From contig NZ_SUPW01000001.1 of assembly GCF_013337285.1 (NCBI RefSeq), positions 1,112,001-1,176,000 of the forward strand: a stretch of DNA of 64,000 nucleotides, written 5' to 3'. The stretch is from Agrobacterium tumefaciens (lineage in GTDB: Bacteria; Pseudomonadota; Alphaproteobacteria; Rhizobiales; Rhizobiaceae). This document shows positions 27,308 through 35,951 of the stretch, piece after piece (position 1 is the stretch's first letter; each line of letters starts with the position of its first letter). The notes beneath the pieces are model-generated. The model saw only the letters and a list, made by a program, of their open reading frames with translations, did no database searches and was not told the DNA's origin. The position numbers were made by a program, and so were the translations under genes.

Positions 27308-28006
27308 TTAACGTGGGCTTCGCGAACCCGTCTCAGCTTTGCCGAGCGCAATGTGCCACGGTTCAGCACAGAGGCTGTAGAGCCAGCTCATATGCAGCTT
27401 GCGAAAGATTTCCGGCATGCCCGCCACTTCGGACGACAGCACCTTGAACAATGGGCCGACCGCGATTGCGACGCGCACGTCCTGACGGCTGACGGTCCTG
27501 TGCAACCATGTCTCCTGATTTTCACCGCTCATGCCGGCAAGCAGAATATCGACCTTCACCCCGGAGGCGTCCCGGCCCAGCATCACAAAATCATGCCATG
27601 GCGCGTGGGCGCGCAGCTTTGCCAGCACTTCACTAAGCTGCGCCGCATCGTCGCCGGCAACGCCGATCCGTTTCGGCACCGCCATATAGGTCAGAAGCGC
27701 CATGACGAAAGCGACACCATCGATGACAACAGGCAGAGGCTTGCCATTTTCCACACGGGCGGCGGCATTCATCGCCTTGCCCTGCGGCAGAAGCAGGCAG
27801 CTTTCGAGAATCTCGCGGTAAGCAATATCCTTGAGAGACAATCTGGCTTTATCGATGGTGAGAAAGGAGAGCATCGTGTGCCCTTCGCAAGCCGAAGCCC
27901 GGCCGCTGACCAGTTCCAGCGCCCCATTCCAGTCGAGATCACAGACACGCAGTCCGTGGATATTCCGTTGCGATCCCGGCCGCGCAAAACCTGACGCGAA
28001 ACTCAT
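27308..28006 (-). CDS. WecG/TagA/CpsF family glycosyltransferase
   Basis: About 232 residues from ATG 28006. The family-type central part is recognisable: MLSFLTIDKARLS near residue 45, and the C-terminal block GPLFKVLSSEVAGMPEIFRK then MSWLYSLCAEPWH, which corresponds to the family's conserved W-hydrophobic-R/C-E-P-x-R/H end. Such enzymes add a sugar to a lipid-linked intermediate at the membrane. The typical PRLGVAKQE-type and GxGxPKQE motifs look degenerate (MLGRDASGVKVDI). It is upstream of the co-polymerase-like gene, so the two may serve one surface polysaccharide. Confidence 0.65.
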   Translation of the reverse strand: MSFASGFARPGSQRNIHGLRVCDLDWNGALELVSGRASACEGHTMLSFLTIDKARLSLKDIAYREILESCLLLPQGKAMNAAARVENGKPLPVVIDGVAFVMALLTYMAVPKRIGVAGDDAAQLSEVLAKLRAHAPWHDFVMLGRDASGVKVDILLAGMSGENQETWLHRTVSRQDVRVAIAVGPLFKVLSSEVAGMPEIFRKLHMSWLYSLCAEPWHIALGKAETGSRSPR

Positions 28007-28205
28007 TGCCAACCCCCGAATGCCAAACCCACCGCCACCGATCCGGCGCATGGTTGCGGGACGGCGGCTCATGGATCTGTTTATACAGGTGCTGGTTGAA
28101 GTTATGCTGAAAGCAATCGCTCGAATATTCGGGCTCGCGCAAAGGAACGGTTAACCAGACCGGGAAACCGGCTGTTGGCGGACGCGTGAGCCGCAGACTG
28201 CGACA

Positions 28206-28742
28206 TCAGTGGCTGGGCGCGGCGGCCGCTTCTTTTCCGCCCTCGGCCTTCTCGCCCTCGACGATCTTGACCGAACGGGGTGTGCCATTGCCGTTCTGCT
28301 CGCGAATATCGGCCTTCGACAGATAATCCAGCTGTTCGATAAGCACATCCTCGACCACCTCGTCTTCCAGCCTCTTGTTCAGCCCCTCACGGATGCGCTG
28401 CTTGAAGGCCTCGGGATCGAAGGTGGAAATATTGGCGATGTTGACCATGGAGGAACCCGCCAGAAGGGTGAACAATTCGTCGGTCATCAGCTGCGTTGCC
28501 GGCAGCTCGATCTTCGCCATCTTGTCCTTGTCGACGCGCAGCGAAATCCGGCTGAGGAAATAGCCGTTCACCCCGCCATCATTGATGACGGGAATGGTGA
28601 TGCTTTCACCCTTGACCAATTGCAGATTGGTCTTTTTCGCGCCCGCCTCATCTCCCGGCGCCGTCGCCATCTGGACGGAGAAATACACCGCGCCGAGCGT
28701 GACGGCGCAAACCCAGACGCCGGTGAGAAGAAGCTTCAACAT
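28206..28742 (-). CDS. FliL-like membrane protein, second copy
   Basis: A 178-residue protein. A single N-terminal membrane helix (residues 3-25) precedes a periplasmic domain whose pattern (beta-rich 60-90, then DPEAFKQRIREGLNKRLEDEVVEDVLIEQLD) resembles FliL, and a low-complexity tail rich in Glu, Lys and Ala. It is the last gene of the flhA-fliR-fliJ-like-flgJ-like run, and its ATG overlaps the preceding stop (TGATG), so it is translationally coupled. A conventional FliL is encoded at 60626-61129. Assignment is by pattern; homology is not proven. Confidence 0.6.
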   Translation of the reverse strand: MLKLLLTGVWVCAVTLGAVYFSVQMATAPGDEAGAKKTNLQLVKGESITIPVINDGGVNGYFLSRISLRVDKDKMAKIELPATQLMTDELFTLLAGSSMVNIANISTFDPEAFKQRIREGLNKRLEDEVVEDVLIEQLDYLSKADIREQNGNGTPRSVKIVEGEKAEGGKEAAAAPSH

Positions 28743-29110
28743 CAGGAGGCGGCACCGTACATGAACTGTTCCTGCGAATAGGTGCCGTCCGTATCGGCTT
28801 CCTGGATCGCGTTCTTCAGCAGGTCCGCAACAGCACGAACAGCGTTCAGATGCGCCTCAACGCGGCTGGCATTGGTTGCGAGCTTGGACTTGATGCCCTT
28901 TACCTGCTCCAGATAACCACCGGCGATGTCTTCGCGCGGTGTGTCGCGAAACAGCATGGTGAGTTCATAGAGGCAGCGGCTTTTATGGGCGTTGGAAACC
29001 TTAAAGTCGAATTGCGGATCCTTACCGATATTATCGTTCTCATTGTCGATGATCATCTCAAGGCGGCCGAGAACGGATTGGATACGGTGGTCGTTCGACA
29101 TAAGGTCCAT
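28742..29110 (-). CDS. Small helical flagellar-cluster protein, possible FlgN-type chaperone
   Basis: A 122-residue, mostly helical, cytoplasmic protein. The ATG at 29110 follows GAGGAGAC; the longer frame adds residues without a ribosome-binding site. The C-terminal part (NASRVEAHLNAVRAVADLL then DTDGTYSQE) resembles the FlgN pattern of an Asn-rich amphipathic helix followed by a YG/GTY turn. FlgN chaperones the hook-filament junction proteins FlgK and FlgL, both encoded here, and no other FlgN is visible in the window. Start-stop overlap with the next gene supports membership in the flagellar operon. Confidence 0.55.
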   Translation of the reverse strand: MDLMSNDHRIQSVLGRLEMIIDNENDNIGKDPQFDFKVSNAHKSRCLYELTMLFRDTPREDIAGGYLEQVKGIKSKLATNASRVEAHLNAVRAVADLLKNAIQEADTDGTYSQEQFMYGAAS

Positions 29111-29139
29111 GCTTGTCTCCTCGTTAAGGTTTTTCATTC

Positions 29140-29697
29140 TCAAGCCTCGTCCGTTTTATCATTGGAAACGCCGAGGACCTGCCGCTCGAACTCCGCCACC
29201 ATCCGAATTGCAGCATTATGGTCTTTTTCATTCATCGATACGTCGGTGATGCCTTTGCTTTCGGCTTTCCGCAACGCATCCTTGTAGGCCTGCTCCGCAA
29301 TGCCGACGCCGCCATTTCGGGAGATCGTGTCGGCAAACTGTTCCGCCATCATGCTTTTCCAGATTTCGCCGGCATTACCCTTGCCATAAACTTCCTCACT
29401 GTCTTTCGGCAGCATGTTGGCAACGAAGGTCTGGAGAACCGAGGCTTCATATTTGCGGTAGGTTTCAGGAATCTCCGTGCGCGCCGAGCGAATATTGGTA
29501 TCGCCCAGGCCCGCCTTCGAAGAGGCGCCATCCAGCATATCGACGGCGGCGCCAAAGCCCTTGCCCGCATCTGCAAGGCTGGTTGCGGCAAAAGCCGCCT
29601 TGTTCGCTTTGAGTTTTTCCTGGGCGATCTGTACTTCCTGGGGGTCCGCAGCGCGCACCACATCCATCACCAGATCACTTATAACCGATATCGCCAC
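29140..29697 (-). CDS. FlgJ-like rod-binding protein (no muramidase domain)
   Basis: A 185-residue protein starting at a GTG (29697) with GGGAG eight nt upstream; no ATG suits. Residues 90-150 (YRKYEASVLQTFVANMLPKD, then IWKSMMAEQFADTISRNGG) match the rod-binding domain of FlgJ, the rod cap. The C-terminal muramidase of enterobacterial FlgJ is absent, as is usual in alphaproteobacteria; a separate lytic transglycosylase is encoded at 39807-40385. It lies between the FliJ-like and FlgN-like genes. Confidence 0.7.
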   Translation of the reverse strand: MAISVISDLVMDVVRAADPQEVQIAQEKLKANKAAFAATSLADAGKGFGAAVDMLDGASSKAGLGDTNIRSARTEIPETYRKYEASVLQTFVANMLPKDSEEVYGKGNAGEIWKSMMAEQFADTISRNGGVGIAEQAYKDALRKAESKGITDVSMNEKDHNAAIRMVAEFERQVLGVSNDKTDEA

Positions 29698-29811
29698 GTC
29701 CCGATCTCCCGAGCTGACGAACGTGTGGCATGGAAAGCCGACACGTCCGTTCAATCAAGAAACATCGCCGGAGACGTCTTTCGAACGCCCGCGATGCAAC
29801 AATGGAACGGA

Positions 29812-30231
29812 CTATGGATCGCCAACCTTGCTGGAGGCTGGTGTCCGGGATGCGTTTGTCATTTCAAGCAGATCATAGATTGCATTGTCGTCGGCCTCGC
29901 GATCCTCGAGATCGCGGGCAAGATGCATTCTGTCCTCAAGCCGATCGGCCTTGGTCTTTTCCTTCAGCACCTTGTTTTCCTGCAATTGCTGCACGCCGGC
30001 AAGCTGGCGGTCCTTGACGACAAGGCGGCCGTAACGATCCGAATAATGTCTGGAAAACGTCTGATGCACCGGCTCCATGGAACTCATGGCTTCCAGCACG
30101 TTGTCCATGGATTGCGCCACTTCGGTACGCACGCGGGTGGTATCGGCAAGCTCCACCTCGGCCATTTTTTCCATGTGGCGCTGGACCGTTACCAGACGCT
30201 TGAGTTTTGCTGAGCGCTTGTCCGAAGCCAT
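29812..30231 (-). CDS. FliJ-like flagellar export protein
   Basis: A 139-residue, highly charged, fully helical protein (MASDKRSAKLKRLVTVQRHM onward) consistent with the long coiled coil of FliJ, the stalk that connects the FliI ATPase to the FlhA export gate. Its ATG at 30231 lies 13 nt after the fliR stop, and it sits in the run flhA-fliR-fliJ. FliJ sequences diverge widely, so length, coiled coil and position carry the assignment. Confidence 0.65.
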   Translation of the reverse strand: MASDKRSAKLKRLVTVQRHMEKMAEVELADTTRVRTEVAQSMDNVLEAMSSMEPVHQTFSRHYSDRYGRLVVKDRQLAGVQQLQENKVLKEKTKADRLEDRMHLARDLEDREADDNAIYDLLEMTNASRTPASSKVGDP

Positions 30232-30244
30232 GGCTTTCTCCAGA

Positions 30245-31000
30245 TCAAAAACCGATGAAGACCGGGCCGAAACCATCCACGAACTGACGGATGAGGGCCG
30301 CGACCGACAAATAAAGCATGAAAAGACCGCCTGCCAGAACGAAAGGCGTCGAGATGAAGTAAACCGGAATCTGCGGCGCCAGCTTGTTGATGAGACCAAC
30401 CGCGACGTTGAACATCAGACCGTAGATCACGAAGGGGCTGGCGAGCCGCAGCATGATGGAGAAGGTCGCCCGCAGCGTATCGGTGAGCGTGATCAGCATT
30501 TTCTGGCCGCTGATAAGCGCACCGACCGGCGTAGCGGTATAGGAATCCACCAGCGCCTTCAGGACGATATGGTGGAAATCCAGCATGAACAGCACCAGCA
30601 AACCACCGAAGGTGATGAAGTTGGATATCTGGTTTTCCTGCACGTCCTCGATGACATCCGCACCACCCGGAGCGCTGAGACCGATGGAGTTGCCGATGAG
30701 CGCGCCGGTGAACTGAAAACCGAGCGTATAAAACCGCGCGATCAAGCCATACATCGCGCCGATGGCGATCTCCGAGGCGATGATGCCGACCACGGTACCC
30801 TGGCTTGCACCGGAGATTTTCGGGTAGATCGAATCCCAAAGGATCGGCAGAAGCGCCATGGACACTGCGACGCATAGCAACATGCGGATCTGCGGCGAAA
30901 TACGCGAGCTGGAAAAGCCCGGCATGGTCATGAAACAGGCGCCGATACGGCAAATGGCAAGGAACAATGCGATAATTGTCCCTTGCGGGTCGGTTATCAT
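30245..31000 (-). CDS. fliR: Flagellar export gate protein FliR
   Basis: A 251-residue inner-membrane protein with about six membrane helices (for example [20 protein letters not shown]). The block GQFTGxxIGxxIG-like [19 protein letters not shown] is a FliR landmark. It forms the export gate core with FliP and FliQ. Its start overlaps the flhA stop (ATGA), so the two are translationally coupled. Confidence 0.93.
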   Translation of the reverse strand: MITDPQGTIIALFLAICRIGACFMTMPGFSSSRISPQIRMLLCVAVSMALLPILWDSIYPKISGASQGTVVGIIASEIAIGAMYGLIARFYTLGFQFTGALIGNSIGLSAPGGADVIEDVQENQISNFITFGGLLVLFMLDFHHIVLKALVDSYTATPVGALISGQKMLITLTDTLRATFSIMLRLASPFVIYGLMFNVAVGLINKLAPQIPVYFISTPFVLAGGLFMLYLSVAALIRQFVDGFGPVFIGF

Positions 31001-33084
31001 GAAATGGCGCCCAGGATCTTGATCTCCAGCCCCTTCGCCAGTTCCACATGTGAAAGAACCGGCAGGGTCGCAAAGAGTCGCTCGATAATCATGCGCACAT
31101 AGGACCGCGTTTCCGGCGAGGTTACAAGGACAAAGGGCAGTCCGCGATCCATGAATTCACGGATAACTTTCGACGCCTGCTCGGAAAACTCTTCGAGATG
31201 GCGGGGATCGATGTCGAATTCGACGATCTCGCCCTTTTGATCGCGCTTCAGCGCCTGATGGAAGACCATGTCCCACTTGTTGCCGAGACGCAGGACGCGC
31301 AGCACGCCATTGTCGGCAAGATCGCCGCAGAGCTGCTGCGACATGCGCACCCGCACATGCTCGACGATCTGCTCGGTCTTGCGCACATGCGGCGCAAGTT
31401 CGGCAACCGCTTCCAGAATGAGATGCAGGTTGCGGATCGACACGCGTTCGGCAAGCAGCAGTTTCAGAACCGCCTGCAGGCCGGAATAGGACATGTGCGA
31501 CGAGCAGATTTCGTCGGCCAGCTTCTTGTATTCGGGATCAAGCCGGTCGATGAGGATTTTGACGTCCTTGTAGGACAGGAGCTGTGGCAGGTTGTTTCGG
31601 ATGACTTCGCTCAGATGCGTCAGCACCACCGAGACGTTATCAATGGGGTGGAAGCCTTCGCGCTTCAGATCCTCGGTAAAGGTCTCAAGGATCGAGACGG
31701 CCGGCATGCCGAAAGCAGGTTCGCGGATTTCGTCGCCGGGAATGCTCGGCTTGCGCCCTGCCCCGGTCACGACAAGAACATCGCCGACACGCAGATTGCT
31801 CGATGCGATGGTCGTGCCGTGGACGCGGATCTGATAGGCTTTTTCCGGGATCATGATGTCGTCGGAGACCTTGATCTCCGGCACGACGAAACCGTACTGG
31901 CTTGCGAATTTCTTGCGCATCTTGCCGACGCGGAAGGCCAGTTCCTGATGTGCGCCGAGAAGCCGTGTCGAAACCTGCTTGCCCAGCGCCAGTTCGATTT
32001 CGGACGTCTTCAGCACCTGCTTGACCGAATCCTTCTCCGCTTCGCTGGTCTGGAAAACCTTGTTCGCTTCTTCCTGGCGCAGCAGGGCGCTTTCGGCCTC
32101 GGCCTGGCGCGGAATATACCAGCTGCCGAAAGCCATGATGCCGCCCAGGAACATGAAGGGCAGGAAGGGCAGGCCCGGAATGATCGCAAGAAGCCCCATC
32201 AGCATGGCCGAAACCATCAAAGCGCGAGGATAACCGCTCAGCTGATTGACGACAGCCTGATCCGTGGAGCCGGCTGTGCCGCCGCGAGACACCAGAAGGC
32301 CCGCCGCCAGCGAGACGATAAGGGCCGGGATCTGCGAGACGATACCGTCACCGACCGAAAGCTTGACGAAAACGTCGGCAGCTTCGCCGATGGGCATACC
32401 GTGACGGAAATAACCGATGATGATGCCGCCGAAAACATTGATCGCGGTGATGATGAGGCCGGCGATCGCGTCGCCGCGGACGAATTTCGAGGCACCGTCC
32501 ATCGAACCGAAGAACGAGCTTTCCTCTTCCAGCTCACGGCGGCGGCGCTGCGCTTCCTTTTCATCAATGATACCGGCGGACAGATCCGCATCGATCGACA
32601 TCTGCTTGCCGGGGATGGCATCGAGCGTGAAGCGCGCGCCGACTTCGGCGATACGCGTCGCACCCTTGGTGATGACGATGAAGTTGACGGTGATCAGAAT
32701 CAGAAAGACGATCAGACCGATGACGAAGTCGCCAGACATCACGAGGCTGGAGAAACCGGCGATCACGCCACCCGCCGCCGTCGCTCCCTCATTGCCATGT
32801 GAAAGGATGACACGCGTCGTCGCAATGTTCAGCGACAGGCGGATCATCGTCGCGATCAGCAACACGGTCGGAAAAGACGAGAAATCCAGCGGGCGCTGAA
32901 TCCAGAGCGCCACCATGAGGATAAGGACGGAAAGTGCGATCGAAAACGCCAGTCCGATATCCACCAGAAAGACCGGAATGGGCAGGAACAGGACGCAAAG
33001 GATCGAAATGATGCCCAATGCGAAACCGACATCACGCATGCTCGGACTTACTTTGGGCAAGGAGATGACTGGTGGTTGCGCCAT
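30997..33084 (-). CDS. flhA: Flagellar export gate protein FlhA
   Basis: A 695-residue export-gate protein: eight membrane helices in residues 1-330, then a cytoplasmic docking domain. The FHIPEP family signature region ([20 protein letters not shown], then [12 protein letters not shown]) is intact, and [18 protein letters not shown] follows. The ATG at 33084 with AGGAC eight nt upstream gives the standard length; ATG 33105 would add seven residues. It is 158 nt after fliQ and coupled to fliR. Confidence 0.96.
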   Translation of the reverse strand: MAQPPVISLPKVSPSMRDVGFALGIISILCVLFLPIPVFLVDIGLAFSIALSVLILMVALWIQRPLDFSSFPTVLLIATMIRLSLNIATTRVILSHGNEGATAAGGVIAGFSSLVMSGDFVIGLIVFLILITVNFIVITKGATRIAEVGARFTLDAIPGKQMSIDADLSAGIIDEKEAQRRRRELEEESSFFGSMDGASKFVRGDAIAGLIITAINVFGGIIIGYFRHGMPIGEAADVFVKLSVGDGIVSQIPALIVSLAAGLLVSRGGTAGSTDQAVVNQLSGYPRALMVSAMLMGLLAIIPGLPFLPFMFLGGIMAFGSWYIPRQAEAESALLRQEEANKVFQTSEAEKDSVKQVLKTSEIELALGKQVSTRLLGAHQELAFRVGKMRKKFASQYGFVVPEIKVSDDIMIPEKAYQIRVHGTTIASSNLRVGDVLVVTGAGRKPSIPGDEIREPAFGMPAVSILETFTEDLKREGFHPIDNVSVVLTHLSEVIRNNLPQLLSYKDVKILIDRLDPEYKKLADEICSSHMSYSGLQAVLKLLLAERVSIRNLHLILEAVAELAPHVRKTEQIVEHVRVRMSQQLCGDLADNGVLRVLRLGNKWDMVFHQALKRDQKGEIVEFDIDPRHLEEFSEQASKVIREFMDRGLPFVLVTSPETRSYVRMIIERLFATLPVLSHVELAKGLEIKILGAIS

Positions 33085-33242
33085 AAAATCGTCCTGTCTC
33101 TTCATGAGAAGGGCGACGGAAAAGCCGCCGCACGGTTCGCGGCATCGGCTTTTCGAAATTACGCGCGCAATTCGGTCCGATGCTTCAGCCTATCACTAGC
33201 CGCTGAAGCTTGCGCGAGGGTGGCATCCGCAGCGCACAAATG

Positions 33243-33509
33243 TCAGAAGCCGGACTGGATGCGCGAAAAGACGAGATTGGAAAAAAGGCCGATCTGCGCA
33301 CCCACAAAGGGGGCGGCAATGCCAAGGACGAGCATGATCGTCACGATTTTAGGAACAAACGTCAGCGTCATTTCCTGAACCTGGGTCAGGGCCTGTATGA
33401 AGGCAATGGCGACACCGACGATCATGGCAGCCAGAACGGCCGGACCGGCCGCGACGAGAACAGTCCAGACTGCTGCCTGCATGATATCAAGCGCATCGGC
33501 CTCGTTCAT
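33243..33509 (-). CDS. fliQ: Flagellar export gate protein FliQ
   Basis: An 88-residue protein with two hydrophobic helical hairpins (VLVAAGPAVLAAMIVGVAIA and IVTIMLVLGIAAPFVGAQIG) around the conserved FIQALTQVQEMTLTFVPKI. It is a component of the FliPQR export channel. The length is typical. It lies between flgD and flhA on the same strand. Confidence 0.95.
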   Translation of the reverse strand: MNEADALDIMQAAVWTVLVAAGPAVLAAMIVGVAIAFIQALTQVQEMTLTFVPKIVTIMLVLGIAAPFVGAQIGLFSNLVFSRIQSGF

Positions 33510-33558
33510 CGTCGCATCCTTTATTCCAGAAGGGCGGTGTCATACCGCCCCTACATTA

Positions 33559-34029
33559 TCACGAACCGGCAGGCTTATCCGAATCGGTATCGCCATCAGA
33601 TGTAGTCGCGATCGGGCCGTTCGAGAAGCTCACACCGGCCTGCAGCAGCACTTTGTCACCAGCTTCGGTAATGGCGACAACGCCGTCCGAATAGACCTCG
33701 ACTTCCTTCACCACACCGGTGACCTTGTCATCGGCGCTCTTGACCGTCTTGCCGACCAGATCGGAAGCGCGTGTGAGGGCTTCCGCCTGCAGCATGCTCT
33801 TCAGATGGGTGTTCGTCTTGATCGTCTGCTCGACCTGCGAGAAGCTTGCCAGCTGCGACATCTGCTGGCCGGCATCCATCGGGCTGGTCGGATCCTGGTT
33901 CTTCATCTGGGCGATGAGAAGCTTCAGGAAGCTGTCGTAATTCAGCGAGGCCGCGCTCTTGTCATTGCTGCTCGCCCCGGCATTAGCCCAGGGATTGGAG
34001 GCTGCCGACGTGACTGCATCTACCGCCAT
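33559..34029 (-). CDS. flgD: Hook capping / assembly protein FlgD
   Basis: A 156-residue protein guiding polymerisation of hook subunits. The N-terminal FlgD block [19 protein letters not shown], then [10 protein letters not shown], is diagnostic. It is shorter than the enterobacterial form, with a reduced C-terminal beta region and an Asp/Ser-rich end, as usual in Rhizobiaceae. Its start overlaps the flbT stop by 10 nt. Confidence 0.93.
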   Translation of the reverse strand: MAVDAVTSAASNPWANAGASSNDKSAASLNYDSFLKLLIAQMKNQDPTSPMDAGQQMSQLASFSQVEQTIKTNTHLKSMLQAEALTRASDLVGKTVKSADDKVTGVVKEVEVYSDGVVAITEAGDKVLLQAGVSFSNGPIATTSDGDTDSDKPAGS

Positions 34030-34469
34030 GGTGCGATCTCCTTGCGAATCTGTTCGATCGTTGCGGGGGTCATTTCCTGATTGTTGAGGATTTTTTCCTC
34101 GGTCGGATAAAGACCGCGAATAGCCTTCAGCGCCTCAAAAGCCTTGCCCGAGGCAACCAGCCCGTCGATCCGCTTGAGTTCCGCCAATATCTCATCATGC
34201 TGGAAGCAGTTCAGCAGCATGCTAACGGACTTGCGGAACATGTTCGTCGACTGTTCACGCCCTTCCGGGTTGATGAGGATCATCTGTGCGATGAAATAAA
34301 GCTGCCTCAGCGGGGTTGTCGCCTGCTCCGGCTGCAACACGTGGTTTTCAAGCAGGAACGTGACATCGTTCAGGAATTCGAGCGCCACCTTGCGATCCAC
34401 CCGCAAGACCGCGCCGTTGATGAAAATCTTTTCGCCAGATTTCAGCGAGATTCGAAGTGTACTTTTCAT
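34020..34469 (-). CDS. flbT: Flagellin mRNA regulator FlbT
   Basis: A 149-residue cytoplasmic protein recognised by [20 protein letters not shown] and [13 protein letters not shown]. In Caulobacter FlbT associates with the 5' leader of a flagellin mRNA and promotes its decay, coupling flagellin synthesis to hook completion (established there). Here the gene overlaps flaF (ATGA) and flgD. Shared elements in the flagellin leaders of this window are plausible targets; this is inference. Confidence 0.95.
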   Translation of the reverse strand: MKSTLRISLKSGEKIFINGAVLRVDRKVALEFLNDVTFLLENHVLQPEQATTPLRQLYFIAQMILINPEGREQSTNMFRKSVSMLLNCFQHDEILAELKRIDGLVASGKAFEALKAIRGLYPTEEKILNNQEMTPATIEQIRKEIAPWR

Positions 34470-34810
34470 TTCAGTCCATCCCTGATGATGGTTGTCACGT
34501 CAATTATGCCCTGGAAATTCGTCGACTGACGTTTCCGGATCAGTTCGCACTCTTTCAAAATCCAGATCGCGATCGAGATCAGATTGGCCCTCAGTTCCAT
34601 AGCCAGTTGGTTATCCGGCTGCTTGAGGTCCTCAATGAAGCGGATCCAAACCCGCCGAGTGTAAAAAAGTGCTTCGATCGTATGGCGCTGGGAAGAACTA
34701 TCCTTTGCCTCCACAAGCAGTTCGATCGATTTGGTCAACGCCTGTCGCTCGCGATCTTTCGCGTCTGCGACACCATCCTCCATGATTTCGGCGTAGGAAA
34801 ACTGGTACAT
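34466..34810 (-). CDS. flaF: Flagellin biosynthesis factor FlaF
   Basis: A 114-residue helical protein, family-typical [13 protein letters not shown] start and [20 protein letters not shown] core. In Caulobacter FlaF is needed for flagellin translation or secretion and counteracts FlbT (established there). It is coupled to flbT by a 4-nt overlap and follows flgL by 34 nt, in the hook-filament operon. Confidence 0.94.
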   Translation of the reverse strand: MYQFSYAEIMEDGVADAKDRERQALTKSIELLVEAKDSSSQRHTIEALFYTRRVWIRFIEDLKQPDNQLAMELRANLISIAIWILKECELIRKRQSTNFQGIIDVTTIIRDGLK

Positions 34811-34844
34811 TCATGTATCCTTTATCTGCCGCCACCCCTGTTCA

Positions 34845-35948
34845 TCAGAGGTAGTTCACCAGACTCATTTTTTGCAGACGCGATGTCAGGCTGTAGGCGA
34901 TTTCGATCTGCTGCTGCAGCAGGTCGAGACGGGTCTTCGCTTCGTAGGTATCGATACCTTCGATATCCAGCAGATGCGTCTCGATGATCTTCTTCTGCGC
35001 GGCCAAAGAGTCGTTCGACTTTTTGACGCGTTCCTGCGAGAGGCCGAGGCCGCTGGCCTGCTGGTTCAAACCATCGATCGCGGTACCGATCGTCGTAACC
35101 GCGCGGGTGGCGACAGCTTCACGAACGCCGCTCGGAACCTTGTCGTCGAGGAAGGTCATCGCCGTCATTGCCGTCATCGCGAAATAACGCATGCCCTGCG
35201 AATTGCTGTTGGTCGATGTCTCGATCACTTCGTTCTGGCTGATCCGGCTCGTCATGTTGGTGTCGCTGGCCTTGGAGCCGAACGTCGTCCAGAAATCAAC
35301 GTTCTGACCGGCGGTGAGACTGCCATGCGGCGGGTTGGTGACCGTCGTCGTGCCGTTGAATACGCCTTCCATATGGGTCATGAAGGCGTTGACCTGATCC
35401 TTGGACAGGTTGGCGATGCTGCCCACCGGCGGCGTCTGCGTCGCCATGAAATGGTTCAGCTCATCATTATAAGCGGTCTTCAGCGTCGAACCATCGGCGA
35501 AGTAGTCATCGACCGGCTTCACATCCGTATTCGTACCGGAAAACAGATATTCGCCATCGACAGCGGTGTTCGCGAAGCTGGTGAAATTGTTGAGCGCATT
35601 GGTAATTTTCTGGTTGACGGTGGCAAGCGTGGGCTGCGCGCTGCTCGTATTCGGCACCAGAACGCCGAGGATCTCCTGGGCAGCCTTTGCCATGCCATCC
35701 AATGCCGTCTGCGACGATTCAAGACGTTGCGTGGCAAAGGAATTGACCGTGACAAGCGAAGAAATCCGCTCCACATCCCGATTGAGATCGAGGCTGCGGG
35801 CCGTATTGGCGCCGAGCGTGACGCCGAGATCCGCATGCTTGCCCGTCGTCAGTTCGGTATTGAGCTTGGTCATCTCAAGCTGGGCCTTGAGGATGGTGCT
35901 GCGCATGCTGTTTTGCATCGCCAGCGATGAAATGAAGGACGTTTTCAT
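34845..35948 (-). CDS. flgL: Hook-filament junction protein FlgL (HAP3)
   Basis: A 367-residue exported axial protein without a cleaved signal. The flagellin-like N-terminal coiled coil (LKAQLEMTKLNTELTTGKHA) and C-terminal coiled coil (EAKTRLDLLQQQIEIAYSLT) are present. It joins FlgK to the filament. It follows flgK with three nt between them and precedes flaF. Confidence 0.93.
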   Translation of the reverse strand: MKTSFISSLAMQNSMRSTILKAQLEMTKLNTELTTGKHADLGVTLGANTARSLDLNRDVERISSLVTVNSFATQRLESSQTALDGMAKAAQEILGVLVPNTSSAQPTLATVNQKITNALNNFTSFANTAVDGEYLFSGTNTDVKPVDDYFADGSTLKTAYNDELNHFMATQTPPVGSIANLSKDQVNAFMTHMEGVFNGTTTVTNPPHGSLTAGQNVDFWTTFGSKASDTNMTSRISQNEVIETSTNSNSQGMRYFAMTAMTAMTFLDDKVPSGVREAVATRAVTTIGTAIDGLNQQASGLGLSQERVKKSNDSLAAQKKIIETHLLDIEGIDTYEAKTRLDLLQQQIEIAYSLTSRLQKMSLVNYL

Positions 35949-35951
35949 CTT

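Noticed and set aside
31198..32802. A 534-codon plus-strand frame opposite flhA
   Set aside because: The sense strand encodes a full-length FlhA; the antisense product is rich in Asp, Arg and His without structure, a typical GC shadow.
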